NCBI GenBank assembly: GCA_051881775.1
Contig: JBJEQN010000038.1
Coordinates: 1-18,118, forward strand
DNA: 18,118 nucleotides
From: UMGS363 sp051881775
GTDB taxonomy: Bacteria > Bacillota > Clostridia > Oscillospirales > Ruminococcaceae
Reading direction: 5' to 3'
Shown here: piece after piece, positions 1 to 6,726 of the stretch
How the letters are laid out: every line of letters begins with the position of its first letter
Position numbering within the stretch: position 1 is the stretch's first letter
Notes under the pieces: model-generated
Databases searched by the model: none
What the model was told of the DNA's origin: nothing
Seen by the model: only the letters and a program-made list of their open reading frames with translations
Translations under genes and position numbers: made by a program

Positions 1-20
1 ATACCAACTTTAACGGGCAT
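1..20 (-). CDS. 5' end of a leftward gene (six codons only; possibly GAPDH)
   Basis: Read leftward from an ATG at 20, the window contains only the codons for MPVKVG before it ends. The start is supported by a good ribosome binding site (AAGGAAG, 34 down to 28, seven bases from the ATG) and a near-consensus promoter just upstream. Glyceraldehyde-3-phosphate dehydrogenases commonly begin with a fixed N-terminus of this kind (x-VKVGINGFGR), so gapA is a reasonable guess, but six residues cannot prove it. What is supported is that a new gene starts here and continues outside the window. Confidence 0.5.
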
Positions 21-56
21 TTTTAATCTTCCTTTTCAAAAAAATCATATATGATT

Positions 57-85
57 ATTATATCACCGAAAGAACGTTTTGTAAA
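57..85 (-). promoter_or_regulatory. Sigma-A-type promoter of the left-edge gene
   Basis: On the minus strand TTTACA (85 to 80) and TATAAT (62 to 57) are separated by exactly 17 bases. They lie about 40 bases upstream of the ATG at 20. Transcription would start near position 50, giving a short leader with the AAGGAAG ribosome binding site. This suggests the left-edge gene is transcribed independently of sbcD. Confidence 0.75.
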
Positions 86-303
86 CAATTTTGCGAAAAA
101 AGCGCAGACCTTTTCATAAAGCGAAAAACTCACCGCAAAGCGGAATAAAGTTTACGTCCACGCTTTTCAAAGGGTGGCAGAGGTCAAAGTCAATTTGACT
201 TCGGGGGCAGCGCCCCATTGTCGCTCTCCGCAGAGAGCGAAATCCCCTAAAACTAAGGCGCACAGCCAAGTAACAGCAAAAACAGCAAAGTAAAAAATCC
301 AAA

Positions 304-386
304 GGCGCAATTCACATAAAAAATCGGAACCGAGAAATGTGTTGTATGACACAAAACTTGTAAAACCACCCAATGTGAATTGCGCC
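304..386. repeat. Small MITE-like palindromic unit, left copy
   Basis: The unit begins with GGCGCAATTCACAT (304-317) and ends with its perfect complement ATGTGAATTGCGCC (373-386), giving 14-bp terminal inverted repeats around about 55 bases. The 83-bp unit recurs in opposite orientation at 681-762. The half nearest AAAAAATCGGAACC is well conserved between copies; the other half has diverged. It has no coding capacity. Confidence 0.85.
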
Positions 387-414
387 TATTCTTACATATC
401 AAGATAAAGCACCC

Positions 415-457
415 TCGGATAAAATGTACAGAGCGAAGCGATGTGCATTTTATCCGA
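415..457. repeat. Hairpin with 16-bp stem and AGCGAAGCG loop
   Basis: Bases 415-430 pair with 442-457 over 16 positions, with one T-G wobble (TCGGATAAAATGTACA against TGTGCATTTTATCCGA). The 11-base loop contains AGCGAAGCG, a motif that recurs in other spacers of this window. There is no T-tract, so it is not an ordinary intrinsic terminator. Confidence 0.8.
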
Positions 458-515
458 CACAGCATATTTTGCCGGTGATTTTTCGCACAAAATCAGCATT
501 GTTTCGCATTATCTC

Positions 516-539
516 TGTAGGGGCGCACAATGTGCGCCC
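516..539. repeat. TGTAGGGGCG-type short hairpin
   Basis: TGTAG is followed by GGGCGCAC (521-528) and GTGCGCCC (532-539), a perfect 8-bp stem with a three-base loop. The TGTAGGGG start is shared with the larger inverted repeat at 9354-9426, so both probably belong to one dispersed repeat family. Confidence 0.7.
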
Positions 540-605
540 GTGTGTCAGCACTTTTGGTGCGGTTCAACAGGTTTTGTCGGGGCAACCGTTACATAGTTTG
601 CCGTG

Positions 606-650
606 TCGCAGGAAAATGCTCGTCGCTGCGCTCCTTGCATTTTCCTGCGA
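606..650. repeat. Hairpin with perfect 14-bp stem
   Basis: TCGCAGGAAAATGC (606-619) is the exact reverse complement of GCATTTTCCTGCGA (637-650). The 17-base loop includes CGCTGCGCT, the complement of AGCGCAGCG. It has the same design as the hairpin at 415-457 but a different stem sequence. Confidence 0.8.
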
Positions 651-680
651 GGGTGACTTTGTTTGTACGGGATAGAAATA

Positions 681-762
681 GGCGCAATTCACATAGTCGG
701 TTCCACGAGTTCTATGTCATACAACACATTTCTTGGTTCCGATTTTTTATGTGAATTGCGCC
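681..762. repeat. Small MITE-like palindromic unit, right copy (inverted)
   Basis: This is the inverted partner of 304-386, with the same 14-bp termini (GGCGCAATTCACAT at 681-694 and its complement at 749-762). It is one base shorter than the left copy. Confidence 0.85.
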
Positions 763-917
763 TTGTTAATCGTTACTTTGCTGTGCTTACTTTTACAATG
801 CGTTGCACCAAGGTTAGGGGATTTCGCTCCTGCGGGAGCGACAATGGGGCGCTGCCCCCTTGACCCCTGCCACCCTTTGAAAAGCGTGGACGTAAACTTT
901 ATTCCGCTTTGCGGTTC

Positions 918-2045
918 TTACCCCCACAGCTCCTTTATAAGCTCCGAAACATATTCGCTCTGCTCCGCTGTCATGGGTGCGTTGTTGCACTGCTCGTAAA
1001 ATCCCGAAAACAGCTCCTCGGGGGATTTGAGCTTCTCCTCGGACAGGTCGTTCATCGCTCCGCCCGAACGGGTGCGCAGGTTGTCGTAGTCCAGCTTCAT
1101 TATGTTGGGATAAACTGCACGGAGCCTGCCCATTGCTTCGGGAATGTCCTGCTCGTCGGTAAGTGTAACGTGGAGAAAATCATTCCTGTTCTCGTCGGTG
1201 TAGGCGCTGCGGCTCGTGACCTCCATATAGCTGCCCTTTATTTCTCTCATATCGTTAAGAGGAACAAGGGGAACTGTGCGCAGTTCAAGACTGCCCTTTT
1301 CTTTAAGCTCCGCTATTGTTACGGATTTTTGGTGTTTTACCTCGGAAAAGGAGTATTTCAGCGGCGTTCCGCAGTAGCGTATCTTCTCCGAAAGGATATG
1401 CTGCGCTCCGTGTATGTGACCCAATGCGGCATAATCAAAAGGCTCGAATATATCCGCTCCCACATCGTCAAGTCCGCCTACGGAAACGCTTTCCGACTCG
1501 CAGCGCTCCGCTCCCGTTACAAACTGGTGAGCGATTATAACGTTGCGCTTTGAAGTATCAATATCCATATGCTTAACGGCGGTGCGAAGTGCGGAATCGT
1601 AGCTTTCCGTGTCCTCATCGGGGAAAAAGCGGCGCACGTTTGCCGGCTTCACAAAGGGCAGCATATAAACAAAAACGCTGCCGAAGCCGTCTTTAAGCTC
1701 AAAGGGCGTTACCTCTCCGCCGTAAACAGGGGAAAGATGAACTCCTGCAGGCGACATAAGCCTTGAACCGAATGCAATGCGCTCAGCAGAGTCGTGGTTT
1801 CCGCTTATTGCAAAGACCTCCGTGCCGCTTTCCGCCAGCTTGACAAGAAAATCATCAAAAAGCTCCACCGCTTCGGCAGGGGGAACGGGCTTGTCGTAAA
1901 TATCCCCGGCAATAAGCACTGCGTCAAGCTTTTCTTCGGAAACGATGTCTATAATTCTGTCAAGGATATATTTCTGCTGTTCAAGCATTGAAAATTCGCA
2001 TACCCTTTTCCCAAGGTGCAGGTCTGAAAGGTGAAGAAACTTCAT
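918..2045 (-). CDS. sbcD: SbcD-like exonuclease subunit (metallophosphoesterase)
   Basis: Predicted nuclease subunit of the SbcCD (Mre11-Rad50-like) complex, which cleaves hairpins and DNA ends with Mn2+. The 375-residue protein has the full calcineurin-like metal-binding set: D8 and H10 in LHLSDLHLG, D48 in AGDIYD, N83-H84-D85 in SGNHD, H173 in AHQF, and H210/H212 in LGHIHG. This order and length fit SbcD, with a C-terminal capping region after about residue 270. Its ATG lies one base after the mfd stop codon (stop and start nearly touch), with GGACGG upstream inside the mfd end, so it is probably translationally coupled to mfd. No sbcC follows: downstream is only the 784-bp inverted repeat and then an independent gene. 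Other DNA-repair exonuclease-type phosphoesterases are possible, but SbcD is the best fit. Confidence 0.9.
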   Translation of the reverse strand: MKFLHLSDLHLGKRVCEFSMLEQQKYILDRIIDIVSEEKLDAVLIAGDIYDKPVPPAEAVELFDDFLVKLAESGTEVFAISGNHDSAERIAFGSRLMSPAGVHLSPVYGGEVTPFELKDGFGSVFVYMLPFVKPANVRRFFPDEDTESYDSALRTAVKHMDIDTSKRNVIIAHQFVTGAERCESESVSVGGLDDVGADIFEPFDYAALGHIHGAQHILSEKIRYCGTPLKYSFSEVKHQKSVTIAELKEKGSLELRTVPLVPLNDMREIKGSYMEVTSRSAYTDENRNDFLHVTLTDEQDIPEAMGRLRAVYPNIMKLDYDNLRTRSGGAMNDLSEEKLKSPEELFSGFYEQCNNAPMTAEQSEYVSELIKELWG

Positions 2046-2046
2046 T

Positions 2047-5000
2047 TTAACCGTCCTTTTTGTCCTCGGTGTAATTCTCGTGCATAATGTTTATAACGGA
2101 TTCCATAAGCTCAACGGGCTTGTCGTCCTTGTTTATCTTAACGGCAATGTAAGGCTTCTCCGAGCCGTTGACGGTAACTCTGCCCTTGAAGGTCTTGACA
2201 AGCGCCTGTATCTGCTCCATAGTTGCGGACTTCAGATAGAAAAGCATCATTCCGTTACGCTGTGTTATCTCGGTAATGCCCATATTTCCTGCCATATTGC
2301 GGAGAAGTGCAACGGTGATAAGTCCCTGGATAGCCTTGGGCGGTTCGCCGTAACGGTCAATAAGCTCATCGATAAGATCCATACTGTCCTCGTTGGTCTG
2401 CAAGCCTGCAATTTTGCGGTAAATATCAAGCCTTCCCGACAGGCTTTCGATATAATTTTCGGGAATGTGGGCTTCTATCTGCAGGTCAACAAGACATTCC
2501 TCGGGACGGTGAGGCGGCATCTCACCCTTCTGCTCCGCAATCGCTTCGGAAAGAAGCTGTAAATACATATCGTAACCAACGGCTTCCATATGACCGTGCT
2601 GTTTTCCGCCGAGAATAGAACCTGCTCCTCTTATTTCAAGGTCACGCATTGCAATGCGGAAGCCGCTGCCGAACTGGGTGAACTCTCTTATTGCGTCAAG
2701 GCGCTTTGCGGCTATTTCCGTAAGCACCTTTCCTCTGCGGAAGGTAAAATATGCAAAGGCACGGCGGTTGGAACGTCCTACACGGCCTCTCAGCTGATAA
2801 AGCTGCGAAAGACCCAGCCTGTCTGCGTCCTCAATAATAAGTGTGTTTACATTGGGAACGTCCACGCCCGTTTCGATAAGTGTAGTGCAGACAAGAATAT
2901 CTATCTCGTGCTCAACAAGCTGCTGCCATATGTCGGAAAGCTGTTCTTCCGTAAGCTGACCGTGAGCAACGCCTATTCTTGCATCGGGGAGCAGCTTTGC
3001 AAGGTTTTCTGCACACATTGCAATGCTGTCAATGCGGTTGTGGATATAGTAGACCTGACCCCCTCTGCGCAGCTCCTTTGTTATAGCCTGAATAAGAACT
3101 CCCGTGTTATGCTCTATAACGTAGGTCTGAACAGGGTGACGGTCAACGGGGGGTTCTTCGATAACGCTCATATCCCTTATTCCGCTCATTGCCATATTAA
3201 GGGTACGGGGGATAGGCGTTGCGGAAAGGGTAAGAACGTCAACGCCCGCAAAAGCCTCCTTGAAACGCTCCTTATGGGCAACGCCGAAGCGCTGTTCCTC
3301 GTCTATGATAACAAGACCCAAGTCCTTGAACTTAACGTCCTTCTGAACAAGGCGGTGAGTGCCTATCACCATATCTATCTCGCCCCTGCGGAGCTGCTTT
3401 ATTATCTCCTCCTGCTCCTTTTTGCTGCGGAAACGGGAGAGAAGCTGTATTTTCATAGGGAAATGCTCAAAGCGCTTTACTGCGGTCTGATAATGCTGCC
3501 ACGCAAGAACGGTTGTAGGGGTAAGAAGCACGCACTGCTTGCTGTCAAGCATACATTTGAACGCCGCTCTGAATGCCACCTCAGTCTTGCCGAAGCCCAC
3601 ATCGCCGCAGAGAAGTCTGTCCATAGGCACAGGCTTTTCCATATCCTCTTTTATTTCCTGTATGCAGCGAAGCTGGTCGTCCGTTTCGGTGTAGGGGAAA
3701 CGTTCCTCAAAATCACGCTGCCAGTCGCAGTCCTCCGAAAATGCAAAGCCCTTTGTCTGCGCACGGACAGCGTACAGCTTTGTAAGCTCCTCCGCCATAT
3801 CCTTGACGGCTTTCTTGACACGGTTTCGGGTCTTCTGCCACTCGTTTGAGGACAGCTTATTCAGCTTAACGCCGGAATCGTCACGGGGACCGATGTACCG
3901 TGACACCATATCAAGCTGGTTTACGGGAACGTAAAGAACGTCGGTGCCTGCGTACTGGATAGTGATATAATCCTTTGTAACGCCCTCCATTTCCAGCTTG
4001 CGTATGCCCTGGAAGCGTCCTATGCCGTGGAGAGCGTGAACAACAAGGTCGCCGGGGGAAATGTCCGAAAGGGAGCTTATCTCCTCGCCCTTTTTCAGCT
4101 TTTTAGCACGGCGCTTTGAAACGGCTGCTCTTGCCTGAGTGATAAGTGCGGTCTTAACATCGGGGTAATCGTAGCCCGAGCTTACGCAGCCTGTCATAAG
4201 CAGCGCTCTGCCCTTTACAAGCTGTGACTTCTCCGTTAAAATGTCGCAGGGAATGCCCTCATCACGAAGGTCGTTTGCAATAATGGGGAGCGTTTTCTCC
4301 GAGCCTGCCATAACGATGACGGAATAGCCGCTGTCAAGATAGCTGCGCAGGTCTTCGATAAGCTGGCGTATCTCACCGCCCCAGGGAGCAGTCTGATTTG
4401 CGGAAACGGAAAGCAGCCTTTTAAAGCGCACATCATCGCTGCTGCGCATAAAGGTGTTCATATATATCTGCATAAAGCCGTCCGCTCTTGACATAAGCTC
4501 GCCGAATTCAAGCATATAGCCGCCAAGACCCTTGCAAAGCTCACCTTCTTCAAGGAGCAGCTTTATATCCTCGGCATGCTGTGAAAGAACAGGCTTTGCT
4601 TTTTCGGCACAGTTGCGGTATTCGCTGAAAATAACTGCGCTGCCCTCGGGGTCAAGGTAATCGAAAATATCCCCGGGCAGCTCATAGGCAAGGGGAAGGT
4701 ACTTGTCGATATTTCCGAGGGAAAGACCGGTGTTAAGGCGGTCTATATCCTTGGCAAGATTGGTTTTAACGGCTTCCGAACGCTTGCCCCTGACGGACTT
4801 TGACAGGGCGGCTATTTTTTCGGCAAATTCCTCGGGGCTGTCAAAAAGCACCTCGCAGGCAGGGGATATTTCAAGCCTTTCAACGGGGTCGGTGCGGCGC
4901 TGTGTTTCCGTGTCGAAGTAGGACATTGTGTCTATCTCGTCGCCCCAAAGCTCGATTCTTACGGGAAAAGGCTCCTGCACAGGGAAAATGTCGATAATTG

Positions 5001-5535
5001 AACCTCTTATGGAAAACTGTGAAACGCCCTCTACCGTGTCGCTGCGTGTATAACCTGCGGCAACAAGGTCTGCAGCAAGGCGTTTTGTATCAATGGGAGT
5101 GTTTTTGTCTATGGCAACAGTTCTCGCCGCAAGAATTTCGGGTGGGATAGTGCGCTGCAGCACCGCCTCCACAGAAGCGCATACAAACCTGCAGGAACCG
5201 TTTAAAAGCCGTGAAAGCACGCCAAGCCGTGTATGCTCATACTCTCTTGAAACGGTCTCCACCTCGGTAAAGGTGAAATCCTTTGCCGGATAGACATAGC
5301 TGCACACCTCTCCCGACATTTCGTTTATATCGTCGGAAATACGCTTTGCACCTGCTTCGTCCTCGGTGATGATAAGGACGGGAGCGGAAGCACCTGCGGC
5401 AAGGGCAAGCTGCGCCTTGTGTATTCCCGAAACGCCCGTTACGGAAATGGGGGATTCGTGCCTTTGAACGGACAGCTTAATATCCTTCAAAAGATTTAAT
5501 TCTTCTATTGCTCTGACAAAAATTGAACCTGCCAT
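2047..5535 (-). CDS. mfd: Transcription-repair coupling factor Mfd
   Basis: DNA translocase that removes RNA polymerase stalled at lesions and recruits UvrA. The 1162 residues match the family size. Order of domains: UvrB-like N-terminal region (about 1-350), RNA-polymerase-interaction domain near 495-560 (DLVVHALHGIGRFQG, then VLYVPVNQLD), then a RecG-like superfamily 2 motor. Helicase motifs are intact: Walker A LLCGDVGFGKT near 640, DEEQ near 744, LSATPIPRTL, and QLRGRVGRS. A C-terminal domain follows with YRKIAGLQ and DRYGEPP-type motifs. It sits downstream of pth as in Bacillus, where the small gene fin lies between them; here that spot holds an opposite-strand antitoxin-like gene instead. 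AAAGG lies about 12 bases upstream of the ATG, a rather distant ribosome binding site. No strong promoter was found directly upstream. Confidence 0.98.
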   Translation of the reverse strand: MAGSIFVRAIEELNLLKDIKLSVQRHESPISVTGVSGIHKAQLALAAGASAPVLIITEDEAGAKRISDDINEMSGEVCSYVYPAKDFTFTEVETVSREYEHTRLGVLSRLLNGSCRFVCASVEAVLQRTIPPEILAARTVAIDKNTPIDTKRLAADLVAAGYTRSDTVEGVSQFSIRGSIIDIFPVQEPFPVRIELWGDEIDTMSYFDTETQRRTDPVERLEISPACEVLFDSPEEFAEKIAALSKSVRGKRSEAVKTNLAKDIDRLNTGLSLGNIDKYLPLAYELPGDIFDYLDPEGSAVIFSEYRNCAEKAKPVLSQHAEDIKLLLEEGELCKGLGGYMLEFGELMSRADGFMQIYMNTFMRSSDDVRFKRLLSVSANQTAPWGGEIRQLIEDLRSYLDSGYSVIVMAGSEKTLPIIANDLRDEGIPCDILTEKSQLVKGRALLMTGCVSSGYDYPDVKTALITQARAAVSKRRAKKLKKGEEISSLSDISPGDLVVHALHGIGRFQGIRKLEMEGVTKDYITIQYAGTDVLYVPVNQLDMVSRYIGPRDDSGVKLNKLSSNEWQKTRNRVKKAVKDMAEELTKLYAVRAQTKGFAFSEDCDWQRDFEERFPYTETDDQLRCIQEIKEDMEKPVPMDRLLCGDVGFGKTEVAFRAAFKCMLDSKQCVLLTPTTVLAWQHYQTAVKRFEHFPMKIQLLSRFRSKKEQEEIIKQLRRGEIDMVIGTHRLVQKDVKFKDLGLVIIDEEQRFGVAHKERFKEAFAGVDVLTLSATPIPRTLNMAMSGIRDMSVIEEPPVDRHPVQTYVIEHNTGVLIQAITKELRRGGQVYYIHNRIDSIAMCAENLAKLLPDARIGVAHGQLTEEQLSDIWQQLVEHEIDILVCTTLIETGVDVPNVNTLIIEDADRLGLSQLYQLRGRVGRSNRRAFAYFTFRRGKVLTEIAAKRLDAIREFTQFGSGFRIAMRDLEIRGAGSILGGKQHGHMEAVGYDMYLQLLSEAIAEQKGEMPPHRPEECLVDLQIEAHIPENYIESLSGRLDIYRKIAGLQTNEDSMDLIDELIDRYGEPPKAIQGLITVALLRNMAGNMGITEITQRNGMMLFYLKSATMEQIQALVKTFKGRVTVNGSEKPYIAVKINKDDKPVELMESVINIMHENYTEDKKDG

Positions 5536-5591
5536 AAATCGGATTACCTTTCAATATAATGTGAAATGTGGAGAGTGGAATGTGGAATTAT

Positions 5592-5610
5592 GGTGTTCGC
5601 TCCGCTCACG
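5592..5610. repeat. Left arm of a 19-bp inverted repeat flanking the antitoxin-like gene
   Basis: GGTGTTCGCTCCGCTCACG here is the reverse complement of 5950-5968 (CGTGAGCGCAGCGAACACC) with a single mismatch at the centre. The pair encloses the promoter and the small gene at 5756-5947. Confidence 0.75.
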
Positions 5611-5646
5611 AATATCAAAATTTAAAATTATATAGATGCAGGCAAT

Positions 5647-5688
5647 ACCAAAATTATTCACTTTTCACTATTCATTTAGCGTAGCGCT
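5647..5688. repeat. Direct repeat copy 1 (TTCACTATTCATT type)
   Basis: A block beginning ACCAAAATTATTCACTTTTC and ending TTTAGCGTAGCGCT is repeated in the same orientation at 5966-6021. The second copy has an extra internal tandem duplication of TATTCATTATTCAC. The two copies lie on either side of the small gene at 5756-5947. Confidence 0.8.
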
Positions 5689-5696
5689 TGTGTGCC

Positions 5697-5726
5697 TTGA
5701 CAATTATTATAAAATGATTATATAAT
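5697..5726 (+). promoter_or_regulatory. Consensus sigma-A promoter of the antitoxin-like gene
   Basis: A perfect TTGACA (5697-5702) and a perfect TATAAT (5721-5726) are separated by 18 bases. They lie 30 bases upstream of the ATG at 5756. It begins immediately after the first direct repeat (5647-5688), so the promoter and gene form a compact unit within the repeats. Confidence 0.85.
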
Positions 5727-5755
5727 ATGCACAGTATTATTAGGGGGCGATTTTT

Positions 5756-5947
5756 ATGATGATAAAGCCGTTCAGCGATGCCATTATGGATGCAGACGAC
5801 TATTCTTACCGTGAAGAAATGCTTGATTTGCGTCAAAAACTGCTTGAAGCGGAAGAACAGCGTCTGAACGGCGCAAAAACATATTCTCTTGAAGAAGCAA
5901 ACAGCTGCTTGGATAAATTTATATCCGCCGAATCCGCAATTCAATAA
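5756..5947 (+). CDS. Orphan Phd/YefM-like antitoxin, apparently internally deleted
   Basis: A 63-residue acidic protein. The start has a strong ribosome binding site (AGGGGG, eight bases before the ATG) and a consensus promoter. It opens with MMIKPFSD, like Phd/YefM-family antitoxins of Clostridia, and then goes straight into AIMDADDYSYREEMLDLRQK and a helical tail with EAEEQRLNG and YSLEEA, typical of the family's toxin-binding C-terminus. From memory, full-length relatives have about 30 further residues between these parts, forming the DNA-binding core (NYNE...VYLTKNGEGD). If so, this protein keeps toxin binding and lacks operator binding. No toxin gene is adjacent: pth (opposite strand) follows after 87 bases. 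It is convergent with pth and divergent from mfd. The family call is inference from residue patterns; a decayed remnant is possible, though the signals for expression are excellent. Confidence 0.7.
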   Translation: MMIKPFSDAIMDADDYSYREEMLDLRQKLLEAEEQRLNGAKTYSLEEANSCLDKFISAESAIQ

Positions 5948-5949
5948 AA

Positions 5950-5968
5950 CGTGAGCGCAGCGAACACC
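5950..5968. repeat. Right arm of the 19-bp inverted repeat
   Basis: Partner of 5592-5610. It starts two bases after the TAA of the small gene, includes AGCGCAGCG, and runs directly into the second direct repeat. Confidence 0.75.
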
Positions 5969-6021
5969 AAAATTATTCACTTTTCACTATTCATTATTCA
6001 CTATTCATTTAGCGAAGCGCT
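5966..6021. repeat. Direct repeat copy 2 (TTCACTATTCATT type)
   Basis: Same orientation as 5647-5688, with one extra internal unit (ATTCACTATTCATT twice). It ends in AGCGAAGCGCT, which is a small palindrome, just before the pth stop codon. Repeats of this low-complexity type are common in intergenic regions of Clostridia. Confidence 0.8.
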
Positions 6022-6034
6022 AAAGCATAAGCAC

Positions 6035-6664
6035 TTACGAGTTAAATTTATTCATTGCCTCGTCCGTCTTGCCCTTGACCATAAGTTCAAGACAGGCAAC
6101 AGCCTTTTCCGTGCCTTCCTTCATCAGCTTCATCTCGTCCTCGCTGAAATGTGAAAGCACCCACGCCGCAAGGTCGTAGTCCTTATGCGGTTTTGCGCCA
6201 ACGCCCAGCTTTATACGGGGGAAATTGTCCTTGCCCGTTAAATAGATAATGGATTTTATGCCGTTGTGTCCGCCGTCGGAGCCTTTTCTGCGTATGCGCA
6301 GCTTTGACGGTTCAAGGCTTATATCATCATAGCAGACTATGACTTTTTCAATGGGTATCTTGTAGAAGTTCATAGCCTCCACTACCGCTTCGCCGCTGTT
6401 GTTCATAAAGGTTGAAGGCTTCATAACAAGGCAGCTTACCCCGTTTATCTCCGCAACAGCCGTAAGGGATTTGAAACGCAGCTTTTTCACGGAGAATTTG
6501 TACTTTTCCGCAAGAGCGTCTACCGTCATAAAGCCGGCGTTGTGCCTTGTGTTTGCATACTGCTCTCCGGGATTGCCAAGACCCACTATAATGTATTCGG
6601 GCTGACCTGCAGGAGTGCTGTTATTTTCCGATTTTATCTTCTCAAAAACATCAAAAATACTCAT
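6035..6664 (-). CDS. pth: Peptidyl-tRNA hydrolase
   Basis: Cleaves the ester bond of peptidyl-tRNA released from stalled ribosomes so that tRNA is recycled; cytosolic. From the ATG at 6664 it has 209 residues. Catalytic and substrate-binding elements are present: N31 in GLGNPG, H41 in TRHNAGF, the FMNNSG loop, the DD of CYDDI, and GGHNGIKS. The core would normally start at about YIIVGLGNPG, so this protein has an N-terminal extension of about 23 residues (SIFDVFEKIKSENN...). The reading frame is also open to a TTG at 6679, but AGAGG there directly abuts the TTG. The ATG is preferred, though its ribosome binding site (AGAGG, 15 bases upstream) is poorly spaced. Position between prs and mfd matches the Firmicutes order. 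Confidence 0.95.
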   Translation of the reverse strand: MSIFDVFEKIKSENNSTPAGQPEYIIVGLGNPGEQYANTRHNAGFMTVDALAEKYKFSVKKLRFKSLTAVAEINGVSCLVMKPSTFMNNSGEAVVEAMNFYKIPIEKVIVCYDDISLEPSKLRIRRKGSDGGHNGIKSIIYLTGKDNFPRIKLGVGAKPHKDYDLAAWVLSHFSEDEMKLMKEGTEKAVACLELMVKGKTDEAMNKFNS

Positions 6665-6672
6665 TTGGTTAT

Positions 6673-6713
6673 TTCTCAACCTCTATCTTCTAACCTCTAT
6701 TTTCTAACCTCTA
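6673..6713. repeat. 14-bp tandem repeat in the pth leader
   Basis: CTCTATCTTCTAAC (6681-6694) is followed by CTCTATTTTCTAAC (6695-6708) and a partial third unit; a degraded unit precedes it. On the pth strand each unit provides an AGAGGTT, so the leader carries several Shine-Dalgarno-like sites at 14-base spacing, all too far from the ATG to be ideal. Confidence 0.7.
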
Positions 6714-6726
6714 ATACGCACTTTAA

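Larger units (their letters stand above)
132..915. repeat. Composite inverted repeat with long hairpin-rich arms, no coding content
   Basis: The outer 49 bases (132-180) are the perfect reverse complement of 867-915. Inside these, matching blocks continue with small differences towards the centre: a GGGGGCAGCGCCCC hairpin (203-216; counterpart 845-858), a TCGCTC...GAGCGA hairpin (221-240; counterpart 824-841), and an 83-bp palindrome-ended unit (304-386; counterpart 681-762). The unpaired centre (about 388-680) has three further hairpins. The few ORFs here are short, cross the hairpins and have no convincing ribosome binding sites. The repeat ends two bases from the sbcD stop codon (918-920). 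It resembles the GC-rich intergenic repeats common in Ruminococcus-type genomes. It could be a non-autonomous mobile element, two opposed copies of one, or a structured RNA region; no clear target-site duplication was found. Confidence 0.85.

Noticed and set aside
424..675. 83-codon ORF inside the composite repeat
   Set aside because: Runs through two perfect hairpins, has no ribosome binding site, and its translation is shaped by palindromes.
132..915. CRISPR array or transposon with transposase
   Set aside because: Repeats are inverted pairs of differing sizes rather than regularly spaced direct repeats, and no transposase or cas-like frame is present.
909..1553. 214-codon plus-strand frame opposite sbcD
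   Set aside because: Starts in the repeat element and overlaps the conserved phosphoesterase gene; no start signals.
2590..3849. 419-codon open frame on the plus strand opposite mfd
   Set aside because: Entirely antisense to intact helicase motifs of Mfd, without a ribosome binding site or recognisable domains; an artefact of codon bias.
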